Shown here one piece after another: positions 1 through 6,493 of a DNA stretch of 9,467 bases; the stretch's first letter is position 1, and each line of letters starts with the position of its first letter. The DNA lies in contig JAJZKY010000142.1 of the NCBI GenBank assembly GCA_021803885.1, positions 1 through 9,467 on the forward strand, in the 5' to 3' direction. The notes below the pieces were generated by a model that was not told the origin of the DNA, did not search any database, and saw only the letters and a program-made list of their open reading frames with translations. Source of the stretch: Planctomycetota bacterium. GTDB lineage: Bacteria; Planctomycetota; Phycisphaerae; WQYP01; JAJZKY01. The position numbers were made by a program, and so were the translations under genes.

Positions 1-216
1 TCGCTTGCCTCCAGAGCGGCGCAGCATTCCGTTTTCCTCGAGCCGCCGCATGCCTTCGCGCACGGTCGAACGATTGACCCCAAAGACCCGGCACAGTTCA
101 GCTTCGGTGGGGATCATCTCGCCAGGACGGAGACGTCCTTCGAGAATTTCGTGCATGAGTGCCTTGGAGATCTGGCGGTAGGCAGGGGTCTTGCTGACCC
201 GGTCAATCTTGTTCAT
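1..216 (-). CDS. GntR-family transcriptional regulator, N-terminal winged-helix part (cut by window edge)
   Basis: The first 72 codons of a regulator read leftward from ATG at 216-214, and the gene runs off the left edge. The protein begins MNKIDRVSKTPAYRQISKAL and continues through a GntR winged helix-turn-helix. The segment GEMIPTEAELCRVFGVNRST holds the recognition region, followed by VREGMRRLEENGMLRR leading into the wing. The effector-binding domain is outside the window, so the FadR (FCD) or HutC (UTRA) subfamily cannot be read from the protein. The Shine-Dalgarno site before the ATG is weak. The gene diverges from the transporter operon, and a perfect palindrome lies 13 nt upstream of its start. 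A local regulator of the operon that also controls itself is therefore likely. DNA-binding domain assignment is firm; the effector is unknown. Confidence 0.88.
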   Translation of the reverse strand, partial: MNKIDRVSKTPAYRQISKALMHEILEGRLRPGEMIPTEAELCRVFGVNRSTVREGMRRLEENGMLRRSGGKR

Positions 217-228
217 GGGAAAACCCTG

Positions 229-241
229 TTTGTCCGACAAA
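229..241. promoter_or_regulatory. Candidate GntR operator O1 (perfect palindrome)
   Basis: TTTGTCCGACAAA is a perfect 13-bp palindrome centred on 235. Its core TTGTCCGACAA fits the TNGTNNNACNA pattern described for FadR-type GntR regulators. It lies just upstream of the divergent gntR start codon, a place suited to autoregulation. A related box occurs at 404-414. Binding is inferred, not shown. Confidence 0.55.
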
Positions 242-324
242 ATGAATACATGCGTCGCCTCCAATTCCTAGTAGGCGGCGCCAGCGCGCTGCGTTCTGAA
301 TCTACAATATACCATCTTTCTTGA

Positions 325-330
325 ATTATA
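325..330 (-). promoter_or_regulatory. Possible -10 element for the leftward gntR transcript
   Basis: The - strand reads TATAAT exactly here, within CTATAATTCAAG, in an AT-rich patch of the divergent intergenic region. No good -35 hexamer lies 16-18 nt upstream on that strand. The site would give a leader of roughly 100 nt containing the 229-241 palindrome. Support is limited to the hexamer and its position. Confidence 0.3.
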
Positions 331-372
331 GGCGATTTTTTTCCTAACCATAGACTCACCATGGCTAGGGGG

Positions 373-402
373 TTGACAGGCGCTCAAAAAATATCGTAGG
401 GT
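373..402 (+). promoter_or_regulatory. Candidate sigma70-type promoter of the transporter operon
   Basis: A consensus -35 hexamer TTGACA (373-378) is followed after 18 nt by a weak -10, TAGGGT (397-402). The expected transcription start falls near 409, inside the palindromic box at 404-414, so a repressor bound there would block initiation. A good -35 with a poor -10 is common for regulated alphaproteobacterial promoters. The -10 choice is uncertain. Confidence 0.5.
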
Positions 403-403
403 G

Positions 404-414
404 TTATCAGACAA
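404..414. promoter_or_regulatory. Candidate GntR operator O2
   Basis: TTATCAGACAA matches the perfect box at 230-240 (TTGTCCGACAA) at 9 of 11 positions, one difference being the neutral centre. It differs from TNGTNNNACNA only at the third base. It overlaps the predicted start of the transporter transcript and lies just before the strong GGAGG at 423-427. Its position fits a repressor site; binding is inferred. Confidence 0.45.
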
Positions 415-436
415 TAAGAATCGGAGGAACAACGTC

Positions 437-472
437 ATGCGGGGCGCATCCCTTGCGAGAGCCCAGGTTTAA
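437..472 (+). other. Possible 11-codon leader ORF before the first permease
   Basis: The best ribosome binding site in the region, GGAGG at 423-427, sits 9 nt before ATG 437. That ATG opens only a short frame encoding MRGASLARAQV, then TAA at 470-472. The permease frame is different and its plausible starts (GTG 516, ATG 522) are about 45-50 nt downstream with poorer spacing. It could be a leader peptide affecting permease translation. It could also mark the original permease start now cut off by a small indel, or be incidental. No homology is recognised. Confidence 0.3.
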
Positions 473-521
473 CGGCATTAAATGTGCGGGTCGCTCCTGG
501 AGGCGGTGGGGCTGGGTGGGG

Positions 522-1490
522 ATGCGTCGCCATTTTACTCAGGAGCGGATTGTTTTTCTGCTTGCGGTGGTGCTCTTTGCTAGTTTTTCAGTGACTCTCC
601 CGAAATTCTTGACCGTCGGGAATGTGCTGACATTAGTTCGTGGCGTCTCGGTTCTGGGTATCCTCGGCATCGGCATGGCACTTGTCGTGATAGGCCGGGG
701 CATTGATCTCTCAATCGTCGCGAACATGGCGATGTCGGTCGCTTGGTCGTTTGCGATTGCCAACCAGGGCTGGCCGCCTGCCGTGGCTCTGCTGCTCGGC
801 CTTGTCTTCGCCACCGTGATGGGCCTCATCACCGGACTGCTGGTAGCCTATGTCGAGATCCCGCCGCTTTTTGCCACCCTGGCGATGGGCGCCTTCATCT
901 ACGGTTTCGGTCGCGCTTGGTTGATCAGCAGCGATGTCACCTATCTGCCGGCTAGCGCCGGCAATCTGGCCTGGATTGGTAGCGGTCATGTACATGGCGT
1001 CCCTATGCCCATATTCATGCTGGCAGCCGCCTGCGTACTTGCCCAACTGTTCCTGCGCTACACGAGATACGGGCGCTACATCTATGGCGTGGGTGACAAC
1101 CCATTGGCGGCGCGCATCACCGGCATTCCGGTGCGGCCGGTGCAGGTACTGCAATATGTCATCTCCGGCTTCGTCGCTTTCGCCGCCGGCCTGATCGTGG
1201 CGACCGCAGTGGGTAGCATGAATACCCGCGTGGTCAATTCCACCCTGATCTACGACGTCATTCTGGTTGTCGTGTTGGGCGGCATCGGCCTCTCCGGCGG
1301 CCGCGGCGGGGTACGCAACGTCCTGGTAGGCACAGTGCTGATCGGTATCCTGCTCAACGGCATGACCATCATGGACCTACAGTATACTGTCCAGAATCTC
1401 GTTAAGAGCATCATCCTTCTAGTCGCGATCGTGGTGGATAGTATCGTCAATCCTCGTGATGAACAAACCGCGCAGCAAGGTGATATCTGA
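522..1490 (+). CDS. Sugar-type ABC transporter permease (RbsC/FrcC family)
   Basis: Integral membrane subunit of a carbohydrate uptake ABC transporter (BPD_transp_2 family), 322 residues from ATG 522, the usual length for RbsC proteins. The first membrane helix spans about residues 10-27. The family motif GRGIDLS is at 58-64 and the late cytoplasmic motif LGGIGLSGGRGG at 252-263, followed by two more hydrophobic helices and a short polar tail. The frame is open upstream to a TTG at 453, but that stretch is Arg/Trp-rich and unlike a permease N terminus. GTG 516 is a possible alternative start, with GGAGG at 499-503. The binding protein begins 53 nt downstream. It probably pairs with the second, fused permease to form a heterodimeric pore served by the ATPase at 6494. 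Substrate cannot be deduced. Confidence 0.9.
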   Translation: MRRHFTQERIVFLLAVVLFASFSVTLPKFLTVGNVLTLVRGVSVLGILGIGMALVVIGRGIDLSIVANMAMSVAWSFAIANQGWPPAVALLLGLVFATVMGLITGLLVAYVEIPPLFATLAMGAFIYGFGRAWLISSDVTYLPASAGNLAWIGSGHVHGVPMPIFMLAAACVLAQLFLRYTRYGRYIYGVGDNPLAARITGIPVRPVQVLQYVISGFVAFAAGLIVATAVGSMNTRVVNSTLIYDVILVVVLGGIGLSGGRGGVRNVLVGTVLIGILLNGMTIMDLQYTVQNLVKSIILLVAIVVDSIVNPRDEQTAQQGDI

Positions 1491-1543
1491 AACCACTAGC
1501 AATCCGTCGTGCAGGCAGACCGTCATATTGGAGGAGAATACAA

Positions 1544-2548
1544 ATGCGCCTACGCAAACTCTTCGGGCTTGTTACCGGCGCGATGATCGCGCATTTTGCG
1601 GCCCACGCTGACGGCATCGTCGATCCGTCACGCGCCCCTTATCTGGAGGCATTCAAGGGTAAGACGGTCGCCTTCCTGCCGCTCTCCATGGGCTTTGACC
1701 TGACTCAGGCATGGGGCGCCGTAATGAAGCAGCAGGCCGATCAGCTTGGTTACAAGTTTGTGATCCGTGACCCGAACTGGAGCACCGATGCTGGCGCCCA
1801 GGCACTGACCCAACTCATCAGCGAGAAGCCATACGCGATCGTCCTGCAGAACCCGGACATCCAGTCCTATGCTCGATTACTCAAGAAAGCTGAGCAGGAT
1901 GGGATCTATGTGCTGCAGGTAAATATGAAATCGGCTTTCCCGACCGAGTTCTACGCCGGCACCGACTATAATGGTCTCGGCGAACAGGCGGCGAAGCTGG
2001 TCGTGGATCGCTGCGGCAAGGCGAGTGGCAAATCCGGCAAGATTGCCATTGTGCAAGGTGTGCTGACGGGCGGAGCAAGCGTTTATCAGATGGAAGGTGT
2101 TTCTAAGGTACTCGCCGATCACCCTGAGATCAAGGTAGTCTCGAACCAAGCCGCAGACTGGGATGGCAGCAAGGCGCGGGCTATCACCGAGACCGTCCTG
2201 CAGCAGAACCCTGATCTCTGCGGTGTCATCGGATTCTGGGACGGGCAGGATATCGGTATCGGCGCTGCGGTGCGCGAGGCTGGTAAGACCGGACAGGTCT
2301 ATGTGGTGACTTCCGGCGGCGGCGCGCAGAGCGCCTGCGACAACGTCGCCAACGGCACCTTCGATGCCTATTTCAACTATGATGCGGTTGGCCAGGGACG
2401 GGATCTGAATGACGGCTTGCGTGTCCTGTTCCAGAGCAACCCCAAACCCGGCACGATGAAAGTGATGCTTTATTCCAAGGTCACTCTTCTGACCAAGGCG
2501 AATCTGCGGCCGGGCATGTGCTGGACCAAAGAAACTCTCGCCCAATGA
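1544..2548 (+). CDS. Periplasmic sugar-type substrate-binding protein (RbsB/Peripla_BP_4 family)
   Basis: Secreted binding protein of 334 residues that would deliver ligand to the permeases. A signal peptide is visible: basic MRLRK, a hydrophobic core, and AHA before Asp23 as a likely signal peptidase I site. The mature protein has the two-lobe type I fold pattern, with KTVAFLPLSMGFDLTQAWG near the start, VLQNPDIQSYARLLKKAEQDG for the first lobe, AGTDYNGLGEQAAKLV at the hinge region, and DLCGVIGFWDGQDIG plus VVTSGGG in the second lobe. Four cysteines (157, 226, 265, 326) could form periplasmic disulphides; most RbsB proteins have few or none. A strong GGAGGAG at 1530-1536, 7 nt before ATG 1544, fixes the start. 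Ligand unknown; the neighbouring propellers make a lactone, sugar acid or similar compound possible. Confidence 0.92.
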   Translation: MRLRKLFGLVTGAMIAHFAAHADGIVDPSRAPYLEAFKGKTVAFLPLSMGFDLTQAWGAVMKQQADQLGYKFVIRDPNWSTDAGAQALTQLISEKPYAIVLQNPDIQSYARLLKKAEQDGIYVLQVNMKSAFPTEFYAGTDYNGLGEQAAKLVVDRCGKASGKSGKIAIVQGVLTGGASVYQMEGVSKVLADHPEIKVVSNQAADWDGSKARAITETVLQQNPDLCGVIGFWDGQDIGIGAAVREAGKTGQVYVVTSGGGAQSACDNVANGTFDAYFNYDAVGQGRDLNDGLRVLFQSNPKPGTMKVMLYSKVTLLTKANLRPGMCWTKETLAQ

Positions 2549-2629
2549 AACAACCTCCGGCAGGCGGATGCGCATGGTGCCCACCTCGGCGTCTCGCGCT
2601 ATGTGGAAGTCATCAAGGAATCTACCGCC

Positions 2630-4846
2630 ATGCTTGATGCCGGTCGGCAGATAATCGGGGCGACGTCGGTGCGCGTTCATCCGCGGCACACGCCGAAACT
2701 TGCTGACCATCTTATCCGGCTGCGATACACGATGTTCCCCGATCACATCGTCGGCGAAATCCTGGCCAAGCGGTGGATCGACAATCTGGCTTCGGTTGTC
2801 TTCCTGATTCTGGTCGTCACGATCTTTGGCACACTGATCCCGGATTTCTTTGCGCCCAGCACCCTCGTCAACAATGCTCGCCAGCTCGGCGAGTTCGGCT
2901 TTGTGGTCATGGCGATGATGATCGTCATGGTGGGCGGCGGCATCGATCTGAGTGTCGGATCGAATTTCGCGCTCGGCAATTTCGTGTCGCTCGCCACGAT
3001 GAATCTCCTCAATACCTCGCCCTGGCTCGCCCTGACAGCAACGTTGGCCGCCTGCGGGGTGGTCGGGTTAGTGAATGGGGTGCTGGTCGGCTTCCTGCGG
3101 TTGCGCGCCTTCCTCACCACGCTCGTCACGCTGATCATCGTTCGCGCGTTGGTGGACATGTTGTTGCTGCGCTATGCGGTGGTGATATCGGCAACGGTGC
3201 CGGATTCCGATTTCTGGTCGTTCATCGGCGACGGCACGGTTTTGGGCATGCCGTTTAGTACGATGTTGCTATTGACTGCCACCTTGATTGGCCATGTGCT
3301 GCTGAGCAGGACGCGGCCGGGCTGGCGGCTGATTGCGGTCGGCGGTTCGCGCCGCTCGGCGCACAATGCGGGAATTTCGGTGCGCCGTACGGTGTGCGGA
3401 ACCTATGTTATTTCCGGACTGCTGTGCGGTGTTGCGGGTTTTCTCTATGCGGCGCGGCTGAGCAGCGCCGGGCCGGATACTGGTGTCGGGCTGGAACTTG
3501 GCGCGCTGACCGCAGCCATCCTCGGCGGTAACAGCCTCGGTGGCGGCCGCGGCTCCACGGGCAAGGCGCTGATGGGCGCGATCATCGTGCTGATCGTGCA
3601 GAACGGTGTGGTGCGGCTGGGGCTGCAAAGCGGTTCCGGCGCCATGGTGCTGGGGTTGATCCTGCTGCTCGCGATCGCCGTGGACGTGCGCTGGCTAAAG
3701 AATCGTGACAAGGTACTGAATAAGCTCTATGTCTCGCCGGCTTACGTGGTTCTGCCTGAAGCGCCGCCGACAGCGGTTGGCTCGGCCTCGCCCTATGAGG
3801 TGAACGACAAGCTGCGCAACGTGGAGATCATCGGCCTCGGCACCGTCGAGGGGCCGGAAGACGTGATTTTCGATCGGGCGGACAATCTCTATACTGGCAC
3901 ACGGCATGGCGACATCGTGCGCTTTCTTGCCCCGGATTACCGCGTGCATGAAGTATTCGCGCATATCGGCGGCCATCCGCTTGGCATGGCCTTCGACCGC
4001 GCGGAAAACCTGGTGGCCTGCGTGGGCGGCATGGGGCTGTACCAGGTGCGGCCGGATCGGACAGTGGAGAAGCTCACCGATGAAACCAACCGCACACCCT
4101 GGTCGATCAACGACGACGCACGGCTGCGCCTGGCGGATGATCTGGACATCGCACCGGATGGGCGGGTGTTCTTCAGCGAGGCAACGATCCGTTATGAGAT
4201 GCATAGCTGGCCGGTGGACGCGCTGGAAAGCCGCGGCAACGGCCGCATCATCTGCTACGACCCGGCGCGCGACGCCACGCGCACCGTGCTGCGAAACCTG
4301 GTTTTCCCCAACGGCATCTGCGTAACCACCGACGGGCAGTCCATCCTCTTTGCCGAAACCTGGCAGGGGCGGATCAGGCGCTACTGGTTCGATGGGCCGA
4401 AGGCCGGACGGACCGAGACGGTGATCGCCAGCCTCCCGGGCTATCCTGACAACATCAACCGCGCCTCGGACGGCAATTACTGGCTGGCCGTTGTCGGGAT
4501 GCGCTCGCCGGCGCTGGACCTGGCGCTACAGATGCCGGGCTTTCGTCGCCGCATGGCCCGCCGCACCGCCCCGGATGAGTGGCTCTATCCAAACATCAAT
4601 ACCGGTTGCGTCCTGAAATTCGACGAGCAGGGCCGCGTCTTGGAAACATTATGGGATTTGGGCGGGCTGAACCATCCGATGATTACTTCCATGCGTGAGC
4701 ACAAAGGCAATCTCTATCTCGGGGGCATCTCCAACAACCGCATCGGTCGCTACAGCATTCCCGGCGCTGACATGGACTGGACCGGCTGGGACAGCTACTG
4801 GGGTGCGCCTCTCCGGGCCGGGCGGCAGATGGAGGTTTCTGCGTGA
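2630..4846 (+). CDS. Fusion of ABC sugar-type permease and strictosidine synthase-like (SMP-30 superfamily) beta-propeller
   Basis: A 738-residue fusion, about twice the length of an RbsC permease. After a polar N-terminal tail of about 45 residues comes a complete permease, with GGGIDLSVGS at 102-111, LGGNSLGGGRGS at 298-309 and the last helix ending near Trp355. A linker of about 40 residues containing PEAPPTAVGS leads to a propeller at roughly 395-710. That domain carries GPED (408-411), ADDLD (502-506), FPNG (559-562) followed by FAETWQGRIRRYWFDGPKAG, and LPGYPDNINR (602-611), the pattern of the APMAP/strictosidine synthase-like branch of SMP-30/gluconolactonases. Glu410, Asn561 and Asp607/Asn608 are candidate metal ligands by family analogy. 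RbsC-type permeases end in the cytoplasm, so the propeller should be cytosolic. Start: ATG 2630 has AAGGAA 9 nt upstream; GTG 2603 and ATG 2732 are alternatives. The stop overlaps the next gene. Confidence 0.9.
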   Translation: MLDAGRQIIGATSVRVHPRHTPKLADHLIRLRYTMFPDHIVGEILAKRWIDNLASVVFLILVVTIFGTLIPDFFAPSTLVNNARQLGEFGFVVMAMMIVMVGGGIDLSVGSNFALGNFVSLATMNLLNTSPWLALTATLAACGVVGLVNGVLVGFLRLRAFLTTLVTLIIVRALVDMLLLRYAVVISATVPDSDFWSFIGDGTVLGMPFSTMLLLTATLIGHVLLSRTRPGWRLIAVGGSRRSAHNAGISVRRTVCGTYVISGLLCGVAGFLYAARLSSAGPDTGVGLELGALTAAILGGNSLGGGRGSTGKALMGAIIVLIVQNGVVRLGLQSGSGAMVLGLILLLAIAVDVRWLKNRDKVLNKLYVSPAYVVLPEAPPTAVGSASPYEVNDKLRNVEIIGLGTVEGPEDVIFDRADNLYTGTRHGDIVRFLAPDYRVHEVFAHIGGHPLGMAFDRAENLVACVGGMGLYQVRPDRTVEKLTDETNRTPWSINDDARLRLADDLDIAPDGRVFFSEATIRYEMHSWPVDALESRGNGRIICYDPARDATRTVLRNLVFPNGICVTTDGQSILFAETWQGRIRRYWFDGPKAGRTETVIASLPGYPDNINRASDGNYWLAVVGMRSPALDLALQMPGFRRRMARRTAPDEWLYPNINTGCVLKFDEQGRVLETLWDLGGLNHPMITSMREHKGNLYLGGISNNRIGRYSIPGADMDWTGWDSYWGAPLRAGRQMEVSA

Positions 4847-5910
4847 TCAGGGCGTTACGGCGCATCCACGACAATTTTGCCGGGCGCGGCGAGGCGGCTC
4901 TCGCAATCCCGGCGATGGATGGAGCGCTGCGGCCCAACCAGGCGCTCGATGAGGCACGCGCGGTGTTGGAGGTTCGCGCGCCGGACAATCTTGTCCCACG
5001 CGATGGTGCGGCTCTGTTCTCCAGTGGGCCAGAACTATGGGAATTGTGCGGCGGTACGGCGGCGTCTCTTGGCCGGCAGGGCACTGTCATCACATGCCTT
5101 GCCGTTGGGCGAGGAGGGTTGGCGATCGGACTCGAGGATGGGCGCATCTTGCTGCCGGGAGGCAGCGTGTTAGAGAGCGTGGGCGGCCGGCGCTGCCCTA
5201 CCGCGTTGGCTTTCGACGGTGATGCGCTCCTAGTTGCCCAGGGTTCGGCGCGGCATTCGCCTGGTAGCTGGAAACACGACCTGATGGAGCGCGGCAGTAG
5301 CGGCTCGGTTTGGCGTGTGCCGCCCGAGGGAGGAGATGCGACCTGCCTCGCCGAAGGGCTGGCTTTCCCCTATGGGCTGCTGGTCGCCGATGGGGGGACC
5401 GTGGTGGTCACCGAGAGTTGGCGGCACCGGCTGCTGCGGCTTGATATGCGGCGGCCGTCGCGGCCAGAGGTCGTGCTGGCCGACCTGCCGGGCTATCCTG
5501 CCCGCCTGGCGCCTGCAGCGGGCGGCGGCGCATGGCTCTGCATCTTCGCCCCACGCAGTCAGTTAATGGAATTCGTGCTACGCGAGCCGGGCTATCGGGC
5601 GCGCATGATGCAGGAGGTAGATCCGGAATACTGGATCGCCCCCGCGCTCGCGAGCGGACGATCCTTTCTCGAGCCGCTGCAAGGCGGGGCCGTGAAACAA
5701 ATGGGCATTCTGAAACCCTGGGCTCCGGCGCGCTCATACGGTCTGGTTATTCGACTTGATGCGGCATGGGAACCGGTAGAGAGCCTGCATAGCCGCGCCG
5801 ACGGGGACCGCCACGGCGTGACCAGTTGCCTCGAACAGGCGGGCGAACTGCTCATTGCTAGCAAGGGCGGCGATGTCATCCTGTCCGCGCATGCAGGCCT
5901 GAGAGGCTGA
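4843..5910 (+). CDS. Strictosidine synthase-like/SMP-30 superfamily beta-propeller, stand-alone paralogue
   Basis: A 355-residue protein starting at GTG 4843 inside the fusion's stop (GTGA overlap). GGAGG at 4831-4835, 7 nt upstream, implies translational coupling. No signal peptide or membrane helix is seen, so it should be cytosolic. It is a diverged paralogue of the fusion's propeller. Both have LPGYP followed by a short spacer, a membrane-helix-like stretch, and a PG(Y/F)RxRM motif (LREPGYRARM here, LQMPGFRRRM there). Ligand positions differ: the FPNG asparagine is Tyr177 (FPYG, 175-178), the PDNI segment is PARL (219-222), and GPED corresponds to APDN (46-49). It may thus be non-catalytic, bind another metal or ligand, or act with the fused domain. 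Family assignment is good; function is inferred. Confidence 0.8.
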   Translation: MIRALRRIHDNFAGRGEAALAIPAMDGALRPNQALDEARAVLEVRAPDNLVPRDGAALFSSGPELWELCGGTAASLGRQGTVITCLAVGRGGLAIGLEDGRILLPGGSVLESVGGRRCPTALAFDGDALLVAQGSARHSPGSWKHDLMERGSSGSVWRVPPEGGDATCLAEGLAFPYGLLVADGGTVVVTESWRHRLLRLDMRRPSRPEVVLADLPGYPARLAPAAGGGAWLCIFAPRSQLMEFVLREPGYRARMMQEVDPEYWIAPALASGRSFLEPLQGGAVKQMGILKPWAPARSYGLVIRLDAAWEPVESLHSRADGDRHGVTSCLEQAGELLIASKGGDVILSAHAGLRG

Positions 5911-5912
5911 AA

Positions 5913-5939
5913 ATGAATCCACTTGCGGCGAGCGAATGA
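5913..5939 (+). other. Start-like stub of a possibly lost gene
   Basis: Two nucleotides after the propeller's stop, GAGAGG (5901-5906) precedes ATG 5913, which encodes only MNPLAASE before TGA. The spacing resembles the next cistron of an operon. Since insertion-sequence debris follows, this could be the surviving start of a gene removed by insertion and deletion, but eight residues cannot be identified and chance is possible. Confidence 0.25.
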
Positions 5940-6160
5940 TGTCCATGCGCAGTGGACGCTGGTCCGGGAGCGAGCAGGGCCCGGCAGTTGGCGGGTTTGG
6001 GAGCGGCATTTTTAAGGTGCATGATGGGCGTGGGGCGATGCTCGGGCGGCGTAACTGGCCGTTGCGGAAAGCTGCTGTGTATGCCGATGGTGGCGGCCGA
6101 GGGCGGACGCGGCGGCGGCGGTTGGCCACTGCGTCGCAGCGCTACCGCACCACATTCGAC

Positions 6161-6322
6161 TTATGTCTCGATCAGAGGCCAGGAGCAGATCATGTTGTGG
6201 GCCAGGACGTGCCACACGGCGACAGTCTTGATCTTCTCCAAGCTGCACCCGAGGAACTGCGTCAATCCTCGATTGCGCGCCTGAGCGTTGGCACATTCAG
6301 CGGACGTGGCACGCCCCAGCAC
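6161..6322 (-). pseudogene. IS1182-family transposase, C-terminal remnant
   Basis: The - strand encodes about 53 residues ending at TAA (6163-6161). They include AECANAQARNRGLTQFLGCS and LEKIKTVAVWHVLAHNMI, matching the C-terminal end of IS1182-type DDE transposases (consensus roughly AE-x-x-NA, RNRGL-x-x-F, RGL-x-K, LAHNL). The Glu at 6298-6296 corresponds to the last residue of the DDE triad. The frame stays open upstream to 6448, but residues before about 6322 do not resemble the family. The body of the transposase, its first two catalytic aspartates and both element ends are therefore missing or unrecognisable. The element is immobile debris. It lies between the operon and its ATPase gene, consistent with an old insertion that separated them. 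Confidence 0.65.
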
Positions 6323-6461
6323 CATTTGGCCGGGCAAAGTTCCAAACGATTCACTCTCCTCACCTGATGCCATCGCTCGATCTTCGCCGGGCACCCAATC
6401 ACATGTTGATTCTAGATAGACAAACCACACCTTGCAGCCTTTTTCCAACGCTTCCCCGGCA

Positions 6462-6478
6462 GATTTTCAGACTCTGAG
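6462..6478 (+). repeat. Copy A of a 17-nt repeat upstream of the ATPase gene
   Basis: GATTTTCAGACTCTGAG here matches GATTTTCAGGCTCTGAG at 9348-9364 at 16 of 17 positions. Both copies lie about 15-21 nt before a start codon and both are followed by a GAGGAG ribosome binding site. It could be a shared 5' leader element, a trace of duplicated or mobile DNA, or coincidence. Confidence 0.35.
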
Positions 6479-6493
6479 GACGAGGAGTTAAGC

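Larger units (their letters stand above)
5911..6493. other. 583-nt gap between propeller and ATPase genes; mostly non-coding, with IS debris
   Basis: This stretch interrupts the transporter gene set. It holds a 9-codon start-like stub at 5913, no recognisable gene from about 5940 to 6160, and an IS1182-type transposase remnant on the - strand at 6161-6322. About 110 nt of probable 5' region of the ATPase gene follow at 6380-6493, with a good GAGGAG at 6482-6487. The longer open frames here have low-complexity Arg/Gly-rich products and no family resemblance. I see no clear terminator or tRNA. Any promoter for the ATPase must lie at its right end unless transcription reads through. Confidence 0.6.

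Noticed and set aside
256..277. Hairpin (CGCCT ... AGGCG) in the gntR leader as a riboswitch or attenuator
   Set aside because: Only five consecutive pairs with a 12-nt loop; no known riboswitch motif is recognised.
453..521. N-terminal extension of the first permease from a TTG at 453
   Set aside because: No ribosome binding site at suitable spacing for TTG 453, and the extension is Arg/Trp/Gly-rich, unlike permease N termini; ATG 522 gives a normal RbsC length.
1877..2746. 289-codon open frame on the - strand
   Set aside because: Lies opposite the clearly coding binding protein and fusion start; its product has no recognisable domain and the frame reflects GC-rich codon bias.
2630..4846. 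Permease-propeller joining as a sequencing or assembly artefact
   Set aside because: The junction (about 3690-3850) reads in one frame with normal codon use and a natural linker; no duplicated or broken motif marks a join. The in-frame GTG at 3800 has no properly spaced ribosome binding site.
6129..6139. Palindrome CTGCGTCGCAG
   Set aside because: Short GC-rich palindrome of a kind common in this base composition, with no partner copy or promoter context.
5936..6367. 143-codon + strand open frame in the gap before the ATPase gene
   Set aside because: Arg/Gly-rich product with no family resemblance and no ribosome binding site; it runs antisense through the transposase remnant.
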